Origin: Clostridia bacterium
Lineage (GTDB): Bacteria; Bacillota; Clostridia; TANB77; UBA1234
Direction of reading: 5' to 3'
NCBI GenBank assembly: GCA_017469465.1
Contig: JAFUGH010000034.1
Location: forward strand, 47,552 to 111,551
DNA: 64,000 nt
This document shows positions 36,299 to 44,516 of this stretch, one piece after another. Each line of letters begins with the position of its first letter. The stretch's first letter is position 1. The notes under the pieces are model-generated. The model saw only the letters and a program-made list of their open reading frames with translations, searched no databases and was not told the origin of the DNA. The translations under genes and the position numbers were made by a program.

Positions 36299-37042
36299 AT
36301 GAAGTGTATAATTCTAGCTGCAGGTTACGCAACAAGGCTTTATCCATTGACGGAAAATTTTCCTAAGCCTTTACTTAAGGTTAAGGAAAAAACGATTTTA
36401 GACTGGTTAATTGATGATATTGATTCTAGTGGAAAAGTTGATGAATACATAGTGGTTTCGAACCATAAATTTGTAGAGCATTTTCAAAAGTGGGCAGAAG
36501 AAAAGGTTTGTGATGCAAAAATTACTGTCATTGATGATGGAACCATATCTAATGAAACAAGAAAAGGAGCAGTTGTTGACATTCAAATTGCAATTGAGGA
36601 ATTATATTTGGATGATGATGTAATGGTTGTTGCTGGTGACAATGTATTGGACTTTTCACTTGCACATTTTATTGATTACTTCATGCAAAAGAAGCATACT
36701 TGCATTATGCGTTATTACGAGGAAAGAAGTGAAAAGATAAAGAAAAGTGCTTCAGTTTCTTTTGATGAAAGTGATTTGGTATTGAAAATGGTGGAAAAAC
36801 CTGAAAATCCTGACTCTAATTGGTGTGTACCTCCTTTTTATATCTATGCCAAAGAAGATGTGCAAAAGGTAAAAGTTGCCTTAGAGAGTGGTTGCAATAA
36901 GGATGCGCCTGGTTCATACATTAATTGGCTCTATGATAAGAGTGATGTCTATGCAATGGAAATGCCTGGTAAAAGGTATGATATTGGCAATATTGAAAGT
37001 TATGAGCAGGTATGCCAAAAGTATAACGGGATTGAGCATTAA
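36299..37042 (+). CDS. Sugar-1-phosphate nucleotidyltransferase
   Basis: 247 aa. MKCIILAAGYATRLYPLTENFPKPLLKVKEKTILDWL is the NTP-transferase start (G-x-x-T-R-x-x-P...KP). VVAGDNVLDFSLAHF carries the metal Asp, and KMVEKPENPDSNW the conserved EKP. It would convert a sugar-1-phosphate to an NDP-sugar. It lies just after the GHMP kinase, so the two may act in sequence (sugar to sugar-1-P to NDP-sugar), although a terminator separates them. ATG 36299 sits 7-8 bases behind AAGGAGG. Confidence 0.88.
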   Translation: MKCIILAAGYATRLYPLTENFPKPLLKVKEKTILDWLIDDIDSSGKVDEYIVVSNHKFVEHFQKWAEEKVCDAKITVIDDGTISNETRKGAVVDIQIAIEELYLDDDVMVVAGDNVLDFSLAHFIDYFMQKKHTCIMRYYEERSEKIKKSASVSFDESDLVLKMVEKPENPDSNWCVPPFYIYAKEDVQKVKVALESGCNKDAPGSYINWLYDKSDVYAMEMPGKRYDIGNIESYEQVCQKYNGIEH

Positions 37043-37076
37043 GAAGAAAGGTCTTTTCTTCATTTAAGATTATGAT

Positions 37077-37104
37077 AAAACCTCATGCAAAAAGCATGAG
37101 GTTT
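37077..37104 (+). terminator. Terminator after the nucleotidyltransferase
   Basis: AAAACCTCATGC-AAAAA-GCATGAGGTTTT, a perfect stem. Confidence 0.85.
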
Positions 37105-37162
37105 TGACTATAGACTATTATTGTGTATAAAAAGCTTAAAAAAGCATATAATATTTGAAAAG

Positions 37163-37179
37163 CGGAACATTTTGTTCCG
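37163..37179 (+). promoter_or_regulatory. Palindromic operator candidate upstream of the third AAA/TOPRIM operon
   Basis: CGGAACA-TTT-TGTTCCG, a perfect 7-base inverted repeat ending 17 bases before the -35 box. It is a likely binding site for a dimeric repressor. It differs in spacing from the Bacillus LexA box. Confidence 0.45.
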
Positions 37180-37195
37180 AATTTTGATAAAAATA

Positions 37196-37224
37196 TTGAA
37201 AAGTAATTAATCCCTTGTTATAAT
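37196..37224 (+). promoter_or_regulatory. Promoter of the third AAA/TOPRIM operon
   Basis: TTGAAA (37196-37201), 17 bases, TATAAT (37219-37224). Confidence 0.75.
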
Positions 37225-37254
37225 GAAAATATAAAGGCGAATGGAGGTATTATA

Positions 37255-38637
37255 GTGATAGATACGATTGTAAGAGTAGAAAAAATTGAACTAAATAATT
37301 TTAAAAATGTTCAGCATGGTATAATAGATTTAAAGAATGATATGGAACGTTTTCATGAGTATGAACTTCACTCTGATTTAATAGGAATATATGGACAAAA
37401 TGGCTCTGGAAAAACTGCAGTTGTTAATGCTTTTGAGTTTTTGAAATTAATTATGAGTGGAAAATCTCTTCCTACTGATTCATATAACTATATTTATATG
37501 TTTAATGATACAGCTATGTTATCTTTTGATTTTTTTATCAAACATAAAGAAGAGGAATATATTGTAACTTATGAATTTGAACTAAAAAAAGAAAACCATG
37601 AAGCTATTATTAATAGAGAAAAATTGTCATATGTTGAAAAAAATGTGGTAAGAAGAGTTAGAAAAACATTAGTTGAATATGATACTCAATTTGAAAGCAT
37701 TATTAAACCTATTACTAATTTTAGTACAATAATAAATAAGACAGAAAATGTAGTTAATCTAAAGGTGGCCCAAAAGCTTGCTCAAGAAAAAAAATCATCC
37801 TTAATTTTTAATAATGAATTTGCTTCAATATGGGATGACATGAAAGAATATATCTTATTAAAAAATATTAGAGGAGCTTTAATAGATTTTGCAAGATTTA
37901 ATTTGTGTATTATCAATACACAATATAGTGGTGCCATTAGTTCAAATTTAATTATACCACTTAGTTTTAGGATAGAAGAAGATAAAAGAATATCAATTGG
38001 AAATATAGGAGTTGCACTAAATCATCCAAGAATTATTGATAAAGATTATTTTATACTTTTAGATAAAATTGTTCGTCAAATGAATATTGTTTTAGGAAAA
38101 ATTGTACCGGGGTTACAGTTAGAGCTACACAATTATGGTGAAGAATATGATGATAAAGGCAATATAGGAGTTAAGACTGAAATTCTTTCTTTAAAAGGTA
38201 AAGATCAATTACCTGTTAAATATGAATCTGAAGGAATTAAGAAAATAATTTCTATCATGAGTACTTTAATTGCTATGTATAATAATCCTGCAATTTGTAT
38301 GATTGTTGATGAGCTGGATTCAGGAATATATGAATTTCTTTTAGGTGAAATACTGAGTGTTATTGAAAGTGGTGGAAAGGGGCAAATTATATTTACATCT
38401 CATAATTTAAGACCATTAGAGGTATTAGACAAAGATTCAATCTATTTTACTACGACAAATCCAATGAATAGATTTATTCGATTAAAAAATGTAAAGCCCA
38501 ACAATAATTTAAGATCATATTATATTAGAAGTATAAATTTAGGTGGCCAACAAGAGGAAGTATACAACGAAACAAATGAATTTGAAATTCAAAGAGCATT
38601 TAGATTGGCGGGTGAAAAATATAGTGTTGAAGGCTAA
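37255..38637 (+). CDS. AAA ATPase, defence-type, third copy
   Basis: 460 aa, starting at GTG 37255 behind GGAGG. ELNNFKNVQ at the N-terminus, Walker A GIYGQNGSGKTAV (about 43-55), Walker B CMIVDELDSGIYE (about 348-360) and FTSHNLRPLEVL (about 382-393). It is related in layout to the ATPases at 15.6 and 33.4 kb but clearly divergent. It overlaps the start of a TOPRIM-like gene, giving an ATPase-TOPRIM pair followed by a HipA-like kinase gene: possibly a three-gene module. Confidence 0.75.
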   Translation: MIDTIVRVEKIELNNFKNVQHGIIDLKNDMERFHEYELHSDLIGIYGQNGSGKTAVVNAFEFLKLIMSGKSLPTDSYNYIYMFNDTAMLSFDFFIKHKEEEYIVTYEFELKKENHEAIINREKLSYVEKNVVRRVRKTLVEYDTQFESIIKPITNFSTIINKTENVVNLKVAQKLAQEKKSSLIFNNEFASIWDDMKEYILLKNIRGALIDFARFNLCIINTQYSGAISSNLIIPLSFRIEEDKRISIGNIGVALNHPRIIDKDYFILLDKIVRQMNIVLGKIVPGLQLELHNYGEEYDDKGNIGVKTEILSLKGKDQLPVKYESEGIKKIISIMSTLIAMYNNPAICMIVDELDSGIYEFLLGEILSVIESGGKGQIIFTSHNLRPLEVLDKDSIYFTTTNPMNRFIRLKNVKPNNNLRSYYIRSINLGGQQEEVYNETNEFEIQRAFRLAGEKYSVEG

Positions 38638-39304
38638 AAAAGTTGTAGTTTTTATTGTGGAAGGAATTTCTGATAGAGTATCACTTGCTCATGTTGTTGC
38701 GTCACTTAATAAAGACAAAAGAATCTTTTTCCAGATAGTAGCAGCTGATATAACGTCTGATTTCGACACAAGCAATATGAATGTTATAAAAAAGATTAAT
38801 GCTCAAGTTAAAGAATGTATGATGAAGCAACATTTTAATAAAAATGATATTATTAAAATTGTTCATCTAGTAGATACAGATGGCGTTTTTGTGCCATCTT
38901 CTAGTGTTATTTATAGTGAAAGTGTTAGAATAAAGTATAGTGATGAGTGGATTGAAACAAATGATGTTGAAAAAATTAGAGATAGGAACAAAAGAAAAAG
39001 TTCAATACTTAATAGACTTTCTTCAACTAGCGCCATTAATAACATACCATATGAAATTTATTATTTTTCTACAAATATAGAACACGTATTACATAATATT
39101 CAAAATGCTAAAGATAATGAAAAAATGGCTTTGGCAGAAAAATTTGAAGATGAGTACTATAATAATCCTACACAGTTTTTAAACTTTATCAATGGAGAGT
39201 TTTCACTAAAGGATGGATATAGATCCTCATGGGATTACATCAAAGAAGAAAATAATTCTTTAAAAAGATATACTAATTTTAATCAATTTTTTATGAGTAA
39301 GTAG
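38612..39304 (+). CDS. TOPRIM-like protein, partner of the third AAA ATPase
   Basis: About 230 aa. KKVVVFIVEGISDRVSLAHVV supplies the TOPRIM Glu, and IVHLVDTDGVFV (about residues 83-94) the D-x-D motif. The rest is charged and mostly helical. It overlaps the ATPase reading frame by 26 bp if GTG 38612 is used; GTG 38624 or TTG 38627 are alternatives. The further upstream open frame is only a shadow of the ATPase C-terminus. Nuclease function is inferred from partnership and motif. Confidence 0.65.
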   Translation: MKNIVLKAKKVVVFIVEGISDRVSLAHVVASLNKDKRIFFQIVAADITSDFDTSNMNVIKKINAQVKECMMKQHFNKNDIIKIVHLVDTDGVFVPSSSVIYSESVRIKYSDEWIETNDVEKIRDRNKRKSSILNRLSSTSAINNIPYEIYYFSTNIEHVLHNIQNAKDNEKMALAEKFEDEYYNNPTQFLNFINGEFSLKDGYRSSWDYIKEENNSLKRYTNFNQFFMSK

Positions 39305-39346
39305 TACTATTATAAGACGTAAGTATGAGAGAGGATTTTAAAGAGG

Positions 39347-40487
39347 ATGAATTATATTTTAAAATATTTCGATACTGATTTAATTAAGTTTTCAGCACAA
39401 GATGGTGCGACGCCAAACTATAAAATACTATGGGTTAATAAAGAAAAAAGAGAATTGATGCCCCTTGGTCTTCAGTTAACAAAAGAAGGAATAGAAAGTT
39501 TTATTAAGAAAAGGAATATACCAAAAAATAGGGCATATGTTCATGGCTTTTTAGCAAAATGTGGCTTAAATGTTAATAGACCACTAGATATTATAAAAGT
39601 ATCAAAGGGTCTTTCCTTAAATGATTGCTATTGGATTGTAGAAGAAGGAGAAGTATTAAAATTTAAAGATGTCAATTTATACGATAATAGATTTAGTAAT
39701 ATATTAGCAGCCATTGTTTTTACAGGCTATGGGAGTTCTATACGAAGCAGTTTAAGGTCATCACCAGAGTTTACTACAAATGGTATGTTGCCAAAATGTT
39801 GGAGAAGAATTGATGGCAAAATATATTTATATAAAGGACGGAACTTTTGGTGCTTCTAATACTGGATATGAACCGTATTCGGAATTTTATGCCTATCAGA
39901 TTGCTAAAGCAATGGGTGTAAATGCAGTGCCATATAATTTAACTAAGTGGAAAGATACTTTATGTTCCACTTGTGAATTATTTACCTCGAAAAAACTTTC
40001 ATTTGTACCTGTTGGAAATATTGTAACTTCAGGTGGAATCGAAGCAGTTGAGAAATACTATGCAAAATTAGGAGATGTTTTCTATCAAGCCTATGGAGAT
40101 ATGATTTTATTAGATGCCATTATTTGTAATACAGATAGACATTTTGGCAATTTTGGATTTTTGATAGATAATAAGACAAATACTATTGTAAAACCAGCCC
40201 CGCTATTTGATCATGGTAATTCTCTATTCAATTTTGTAACAAAGGATGTATATGGTAATTTGGATAGCTTTGATGAATATGTTAGCACTTTAGTTCCGTG
40301 TAATTATGATGATTATTTTGTATATGCTAAGAAGTTTCTAGATAAGAGAAGAAAAAAAATGCTTAGAAAGTTATTAGAATTTAAGTTTCAAAAACATGCA
40401 AGATATAATTTAAATAATGATAGACTTAAAGCAATAGAAACAATGATTAAAAAAAGAGCAAGAATATTATTAGAATTTGAAGGGTAA
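39347..40487 (+). CDS. HipA-like kinase-fold protein with one +1 frame break at CGG
   Basis: The frame from ATG 39347 (AAGAGG upstream) runs to 39838 and continues one base on, at 40487 in total; skipping C 39839 gives a single 379-aa protein. The joint is AAA-GGA-(C)GGA-ACT, the same in-frame CGG pattern seen three times in gerA. The joined protein has a poorly conserved N-terminal about 110 residues and a HipA/CtkA-like kinase core: GMLPKCWRR, KIYLYKGG (lysine and glycine-rich loop region), YSEFYAYQIAKAMG, catalytic CNTDRHFGNFGFL and metal-binding PLFDHGNSL. The break falls inside the nucleotide-binding region, so neither half alone could be an active kinase. It is the only in-frame CGG in the gene. 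Confidence 0.78.
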
Positions 40488-40519
40488 ATGGCAATTAAGG
40501 ATTGATAAATAAATGATGT

Positions 40520-40557
40520 AGCTTAATTACATTATAATTATGTAGTTAAGCTTTTTT
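40520..40557 (+). terminator. Terminator after the HipA-like gene
   Basis: AGCTTAATTACAT pairs with ATGTAGTTAAGCT (one mismatch or bulge), followed by a T run. Confidence 0.8.
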
Positions 40558-40579
40558 ATACAATCTAACTAAGTTTTCC

Positions 40580-40608
40580 TTGAATTCACTAACCGTTTAT
40601 GTTATACT
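40580..40608 (+). promoter_or_regulatory. Promoter of ugd
   Basis: TTGAAT (40580-40585), 17 bases, TATACT (40603-40608). Confidence 0.7.
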
Positions 40609-40643
40609 TTGCAAGGAATAAATGTACAAGGAGAGGTTTTAAA

Positions 40644-41810
40644 ATGAAAATCGCTATTGCTGGAACTGGTTATGTTGGATTGTCGCTTGCGACGTTGTTG
40701 AGCCAAAAGCATGAAGTTATTGCGTTAGACGTGATTTCGGAAAAGGTGAAAATGATTAATAACCGTATTTCACCTATCAAAGATGAATATATTGAAAAAT
40801 ATTTTAGAACGAAGAAGCTTTGTTTAACTGCAACTTTGGATTACAAAGAAGCATTTGAGGGGGCAGAATTTGTCATAATTAGCACTCCTACTAATTATGA
40901 TGAAACAACCAATTATTTTGATACTTCTAATGTAGAAGACATTATTCAAAAAGTGAAATCTATGGGAATTGACACAACCATGGTTGTCAAGTCCACGATA
41001 CCTGTTGGTTTTATTGAGAGCATGAAGAAAAAGTATGATATTGATAATATCATGTTTTCGCCTGAATTTTTGAGAGAAGGCAAAGCTCTTTACGACAATT
41101 TGTATCCTTCTAGAATTATTGTGGGAGAAAGAAGCGAAAGAGCTGAAAAGTTTGCTAATATGCTGAAAGAGTGTGCGTTAAAGAAAGACGTCGAAGTTAA
41201 GTTCATGGGCAGTACGGAAGCAGAGGCAGTAAAGCTTTTTGCAAACACTTATCTTGCTTTGAGAGTAGCGTATTTCAATGAGCTTGATACATATGCTGAA
41301 ATGAAAGGCTTGAATGCTAAGGATATCATTGAAGGTATTGGACTTGATCCTCGTATTGGAACGCATTATAACAACCCTTCTTTTGGATATGGCGGTTATT
41401 GCTTGCCTAAAGATACAAAGCAGCTACTTGCCAACTATGAAAATGTTCCGCAGAATTTGATTCGCGCTATTGTAAGAGCGAATCGTACTAGGAAAAAGCA
41501 TATTGTAAATGAAGTGTTGCAGAAAAATCCAGATGTGGTTGGTGTTTATCGCCTTACCATGAAGAAAGATTCTGACAATTTCAGGGCAAGTGCCATTCAG
41601 GAAATCATGGAACGATTGCAGGATGAAGATGTTGAAGTTATCATCTATGAGCCTACCTTGAATAAGACGGAGTTTCATGGTTACCATGTAGTAAACGATT
41701 TTGACAAGTTTTGTGAAGAGTCTGATGTGATTTTGGCCAATCGCTATAGCTCAGAACTGGATTTTGTGAAGGAAAAAGTCTATACACGCGATATATTCGC
41801 GAGAGACTAA
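40644..41810 (+). CDS. ugd: UDP-glucose 6-dehydrogenase
   Basis: 388 aa; oxidises UDP-glucose to UDP-glucuronate with two NAD. Seen: [15 protein letters not shown] (about 4-18), [58 protein letters not shown], the catalytic cysteine C253 in [14 protein letters not shown], and a C-terminal UDP-binding domain. ATG 40644 follows AAGGAGAGG; the in-frame upstream ATG 40599 overlaps the promoter. Monocistronic, with its own promoter and terminator. Codons are somewhat more GC-rich than the transferase genes. The product feeds the UDP-GlcA 4-epimerase-like protein at 20.5 kb. Confidence 0.95.
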   Translation: MKIAIAGTGYVGLSLATLLSQKHEVIALDVISEKVKMINNRISPIKDEYIEKYFRTKKLCLTATLDYKEAFEGAEFVIISTPTNYDETTNYFDTSNVEDIIQKVKSMGIDTTMVVKSTIPVGFIESMKKKYDIDNIMFSPEFLREGKALYDNLYPSRIIVGERSERAEKFANMLKECALKKDVEVKFMGSTEAEAVKLFANTYLALRVAYFNELDTYAEMKGLNAKDIIEGIGLDPRIGTHYNNPSFGYGGYCLPKDTKQLLANYENVPQNLIRAIVRANRTRKKHIVNEVLQKNPDVVGVYRLTMKKDSDNFRASAIQEIMERLQDEDVEVIIYEPTLNKTEFHGYHVVNDFDKFCEESDVILANRYSSELDFVKEKVYTRDIFARD

Positions 41811-41815
41811 AAATG

Positions 41816-41859
41816 AAAAAAGGTTGACTAAAACGTTGTGAGATAGTCAACCTTTTTTT
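41816..41859 (+). terminator. Terminator of ugd
   Basis: AAAAAGGTTGACTA pairs with TAGTCAACCTTTTT, followed by T residues. Confidence 0.9.
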
Positions 41860-41915
41860 ATGCAATTAAGGGAAAGATACATTAATTTTTGATTTTACAT
41901 AATTTTACAAAAAGG

Positions 41916-41944
41916 TTGACTTATTATACAAATTATTATATATT
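41916..41944 (+). promoter_or_regulatory. Promoter of polysaccharide operon 2
   Basis: TTGACT (41916-41921), 17 bases, TATATT (41939-41944), matching the operon 1 promoter in both boxes and spacing. Confidence 0.75.
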
Positions 41945-41995
41945 ATTTATGATATTTAATTTAGATGTGGCATTTTATATATGGGAGTGAATAAA

Positions 41996-42460
41996 TTGAA
42001 GAGAAAAAATAGAAAGCCTCGTATTTGCTTGGTTGCAAGCAGTGGTGGACATTGGGAACAAATTCAAAAATTGCAGCCTTTAATCGACAAATACGAAGGC
42101 TTTTATGTGACTGAAAAGACTAAGTTTGGGGCAAATGCAAAGTATTTTATGTTACAGACGGATTTAAAAGACAAGTTAATGCCGCTAAAGATGCTTTGGA
42201 ATGCTTTATATTCATTGTTTATTTGGATAAAGGAAAGACCAGACTTTATAATAACAACAGGTACGATGATTGCATATCCTTTTTATTTATTAGCAATTTT
42301 TTTCCATAAAAAGTTTGTGTTTATTGAAACATTCGGTAGAGCAGATATGCCTACAGTAGCTGGAAAGATAATGGAAAAACATTCAGACTTATTTATTGTT
42401 CAGTGGGAATCTCAGTTAAAGCATTATAAAAAAGCTATTTATGGGGGGTGCCTATATTGA
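41996..42460 (+). CDS. PssD/Alg14-like glycosyltransferase subunit
   Basis: 154 aa. RICLVASSGGHWEQIQKLQPL is the Alg14/CpsF-type start, ITTGTMIAYPFYLLAIFFHKKFVFIETFGRA the membrane-associated segment. In known systems this protein recruits the Alg13/PssE-like catalytic partner (next gene) to the membrane to add the second sugar of the repeat unit. TTG 41996 is chosen because GGAGTG lies 6 bases upstream; an ATG at 41981 would include that site. It overlaps the next gene by 4 bp. Confidence 0.87.
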   Translation: MKRKNRKPRICLVASSGGHWEQIQKLQPLIDKYEGFYVTEKTKFGANAKYFMLQTDLKDKLMPLKMLWNALYSLFIWIKERPDFIITTGTMIAYPFYLLAIFFHKKFVFIETFGRADMPTVAGKIMEKHSDLFIVQWESQLKHYKKAIYGGCLY

Positions 42461-42951
42461 TATTTGTTACGGTTGGCTCACGAAATTATCCTTTTAATAG
42501 ATTATTTAAAGAACTAGATAAGTTGTGTGAAGAAGGAATTATAAAGGACAATATTTTTGCACAAATTGGTACTTCAACATATAAGCCTCAACATTATGAA
42601 TATAAAGATTTTATTTCACAAGAGGAATTCTTAGAAAAAGTCAAAACATCAACTTTTGTAATTAGTCATGGTGCTTCTGGTTCTATTATGAAAGCATTAA
42701 ATGCTGGTAAAAAAGTAATAGCGGTAACAAGACTCGAAAAATATGGAGAGCATATTAATGACCACCAAATACAAAATAATGAAGCTTTTGGCATGAATGG
42801 CTATGTTATACCTGTATTTGAAATGGAAGAGTTGAAGAATGCGATATTGACGATTCAAGAAGGAAAAGATAATTTAAAAAAGTGGGAAAATAAAGATCCT
42901 TTGGCAATTGTAAATATGATAGATAAATTTATAGAGGATAATTGGAAGTGA
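42457..42951 (+). CDS. PssE/Alg13-like glycosyltransferase catalytic subunit (GT28 C-terminal domain)
   Basis: 164 aa. MIFVTVGSRNYPFNRLFKEL is the family start, followed by IFAQIGTSTYKPQHYEYKDF, VISHGASGSIMKALNAGKKVIAVTR and EHINDHQIQNNEAF, the nucleotide-sugar binding elements. It works as a complex with the PssD-like protein encoded upstream. TTG 42457 gives the standard N-terminus and correct spacing to GGGGGG; GTG 42448 is an alternative. Confidence 0.88.
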   Translation: MIFVTVGSRNYPFNRLFKELDKLCEEGIIKDNIFAQIGTSTYKPQHYEYKDFISQEEFLEKVKTSTFVISHGASGSIMKALNAGKKVIAVTRLEKYGEHINDHQIQNNEAFGMNGYVIPVFEMEELKNAILTIQEGKDNLKKWENKDPLAIVNMIDKFIEDNWK

Positions 42952-42956
42952 AATAT

Positions 42957-44498
42957 ATGAGTAATGATATTGTCAAAAAAAGAAAACAGAAGATACTGAT
43001 AGCTTTAAAATTAAGTTTGTGTGGTAATGGTTATAAAAAAGCTCAATATCTTAAAGATAAAAAAATTTTCAAAGAATTTGGCAATAATAACTATTGGTAT
43101 CCAAGAATTATACCTGCTGATCCAAAAAAAATTTTAATTCATAATAACGTTTATGTTGCAACTAATGTGTATTTTTGTACACATGATGTTATGCATTTGA
43201 TGTTTCAACATATAGATAAAAATAATAAATATAGCAGGTACACAAAGGAGATTGAAATATTTGATAATTGCTTTATTGGTGCAAATTCAACTATTATGTA
43301 TGGCGTTAAAATTGGACCTAATGCAATAGTTGCTGCCAATAGTGTTGTAACAAAAGATGTTCCTAATGGATATGTTGTTGGTGGCAATCCAGCAAGAATT
43401 ATAGGTAAATTTGAAGATGTTAGAAAAAAAAGATTAGAATACGAAAAAATTGACGGAGAGGAATATATGAATGAAAAAAGAGAAAGATGGATAGATGTCT
43501 GTAAAGGAATAACGATGATTTTGGTTGTAATCGGTCACGTAATCTCATCATATCATAATTCTGGTTTGCTGAAAGAAGCTACAATATTCAATTTTATTCA
43601 TGCTTTTATATATTATTTTCATATGCCTTTATTCTTTTTTATCAGTGGATACTTATTAGATATAAATAAAAATAAAAAAGATAAGAAAGAAAGAATTACA
43701 GAAAAACTAATATCATATGGAATACCATATATAATTTTTTCTATCATCTATTTTCTTTTAAAAATATTTACATCTCAGGTAGTAAATACAAGATTAAGTA
43801 TTAAAGACATATTATTAATTCCAATCATACCGATTAGTTTTATGTGGTACCTATATGCTGTAATGATAATGGCCATCTTGGCAATTGTTTTTACAGATGT
43901 AAAACAAAGAAAAGTACTATTTGTCATATCATTTGCATTAAAATTTGTTACAGATATATTGTTGAATGATGCCTCTTTTTCTAGTAGTATATTTAAAGAA
44001 TTAATTATATTTGATATTGCTAAAAACTTATTATGGTATATTACTGGTATTTTATTTTATCATTATAAGCTTATAGAAAAGATAAAAAAAATAAAAAATA
44101 ATAATAGATTAACATGTTTATTTATCACTCTTTTTAGTATTATTTCTATATTAACTTACGTTATGCAAATTAAATATAATTTTGTAATGGACATTTTGCT
44201 AAGTATGTTAGGAATTTTGGTTACATTGATACTTTCTTTAAAAATAGAAAAGAATAATTTATTAGAAAAGATAGGTAAAAATACTTTACCTATTTACTTT
44301 CTACATGGCATTATTATAGCTTTTTTACGAATAATCATGACAAAATTGAAAATCCCATTATTGGAAGGGAGTATTCCATTATTTTTTTGTACAACTTTAA
44401 GTATAACCATTTCTTTGATTACTTATAGAATTTGTAGTAAATCGTATATATTGGATTTTATTTTTTATCCTAAAAAATATTTGAAAATAAAAAAATAA
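42957..44498 (+). CDS. Two-acyltransferase fusion: hexapeptide acetyltransferase plus acyltransferase-3 membrane domain
   Basis: 513 aa. Residues 1 to about 165 form a left-handed beta-helix acetyltransferase (IDNCFIGANSTIMYGVKIGPNAIVAANSVVTKDVP-type repeats in two stretches, closing GGNPARIIGKFE). From about residue 175 an acyltransferase-3 domain follows: KRERWIDVCKGITMILVVIGHV with the family arginine and histidine, FHMPLFFFISGYLLD, and about ten membrane helices. A short hinge with internal M-N-E-K suggests two ancestral genes, but no stop separates them. It likely O-acetylates polysaccharide on both sides of the membrane, or hands acetyl groups across it (inference). Confidence 0.85.
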   Translation: MSNDIVKKRKQKILIALKLSLCGNGYKKAQYLKDKKIFKEFGNNNYWYPRIIPADPKKILIHNNVYVATNVYFCTHDVMHLMFQHIDKNNKYSRYTKEIEIFDNCFIGANSTIMYGVKIGPNAIVAANSVVTKDVPNGYVVGGNPARIIGKFEDVRKKRLEYEKIDGEEYMNEKRERWIDVCKGITMILVVIGHVISSYHNSGLLKEATIFNFIHAFIYYFHMPLFFFISGYLLDINKNKKDKKERITEKLISYGIPYIIFSIIYFLLKIFTSQVVNTRLSIKDILLIPIIPISFMWYLYAVMIMAILAIVFTDVKQRKVLFVISFALKFVTDILLNDASFSSSIFKELIIFDIAKNLLWYITGILFYHYKLIEKIKKIKNNNRLTCLFITLFSIISILTYVMQIKYNFVMDILLSMLGILVTLILSLKIEKNNLLEKIGKNTLPIYFLHGIIIAFLRIIMTKLKIPLLEGSIPLFFCTTLSITISLITYRICSKSYILDFIFYPKKYLKIKK

Positions 44499-44516
44499 AG
44501 TACCGGAGTGATTATA

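Noticed and set aside
37163..37179. LexA (SOS) box
   Set aside because: The Bacillus box is CGAAC-N4-GTTCG. Here GAAC and GTTC are five bases apart with different flanks, so I only call it an operator candidate.
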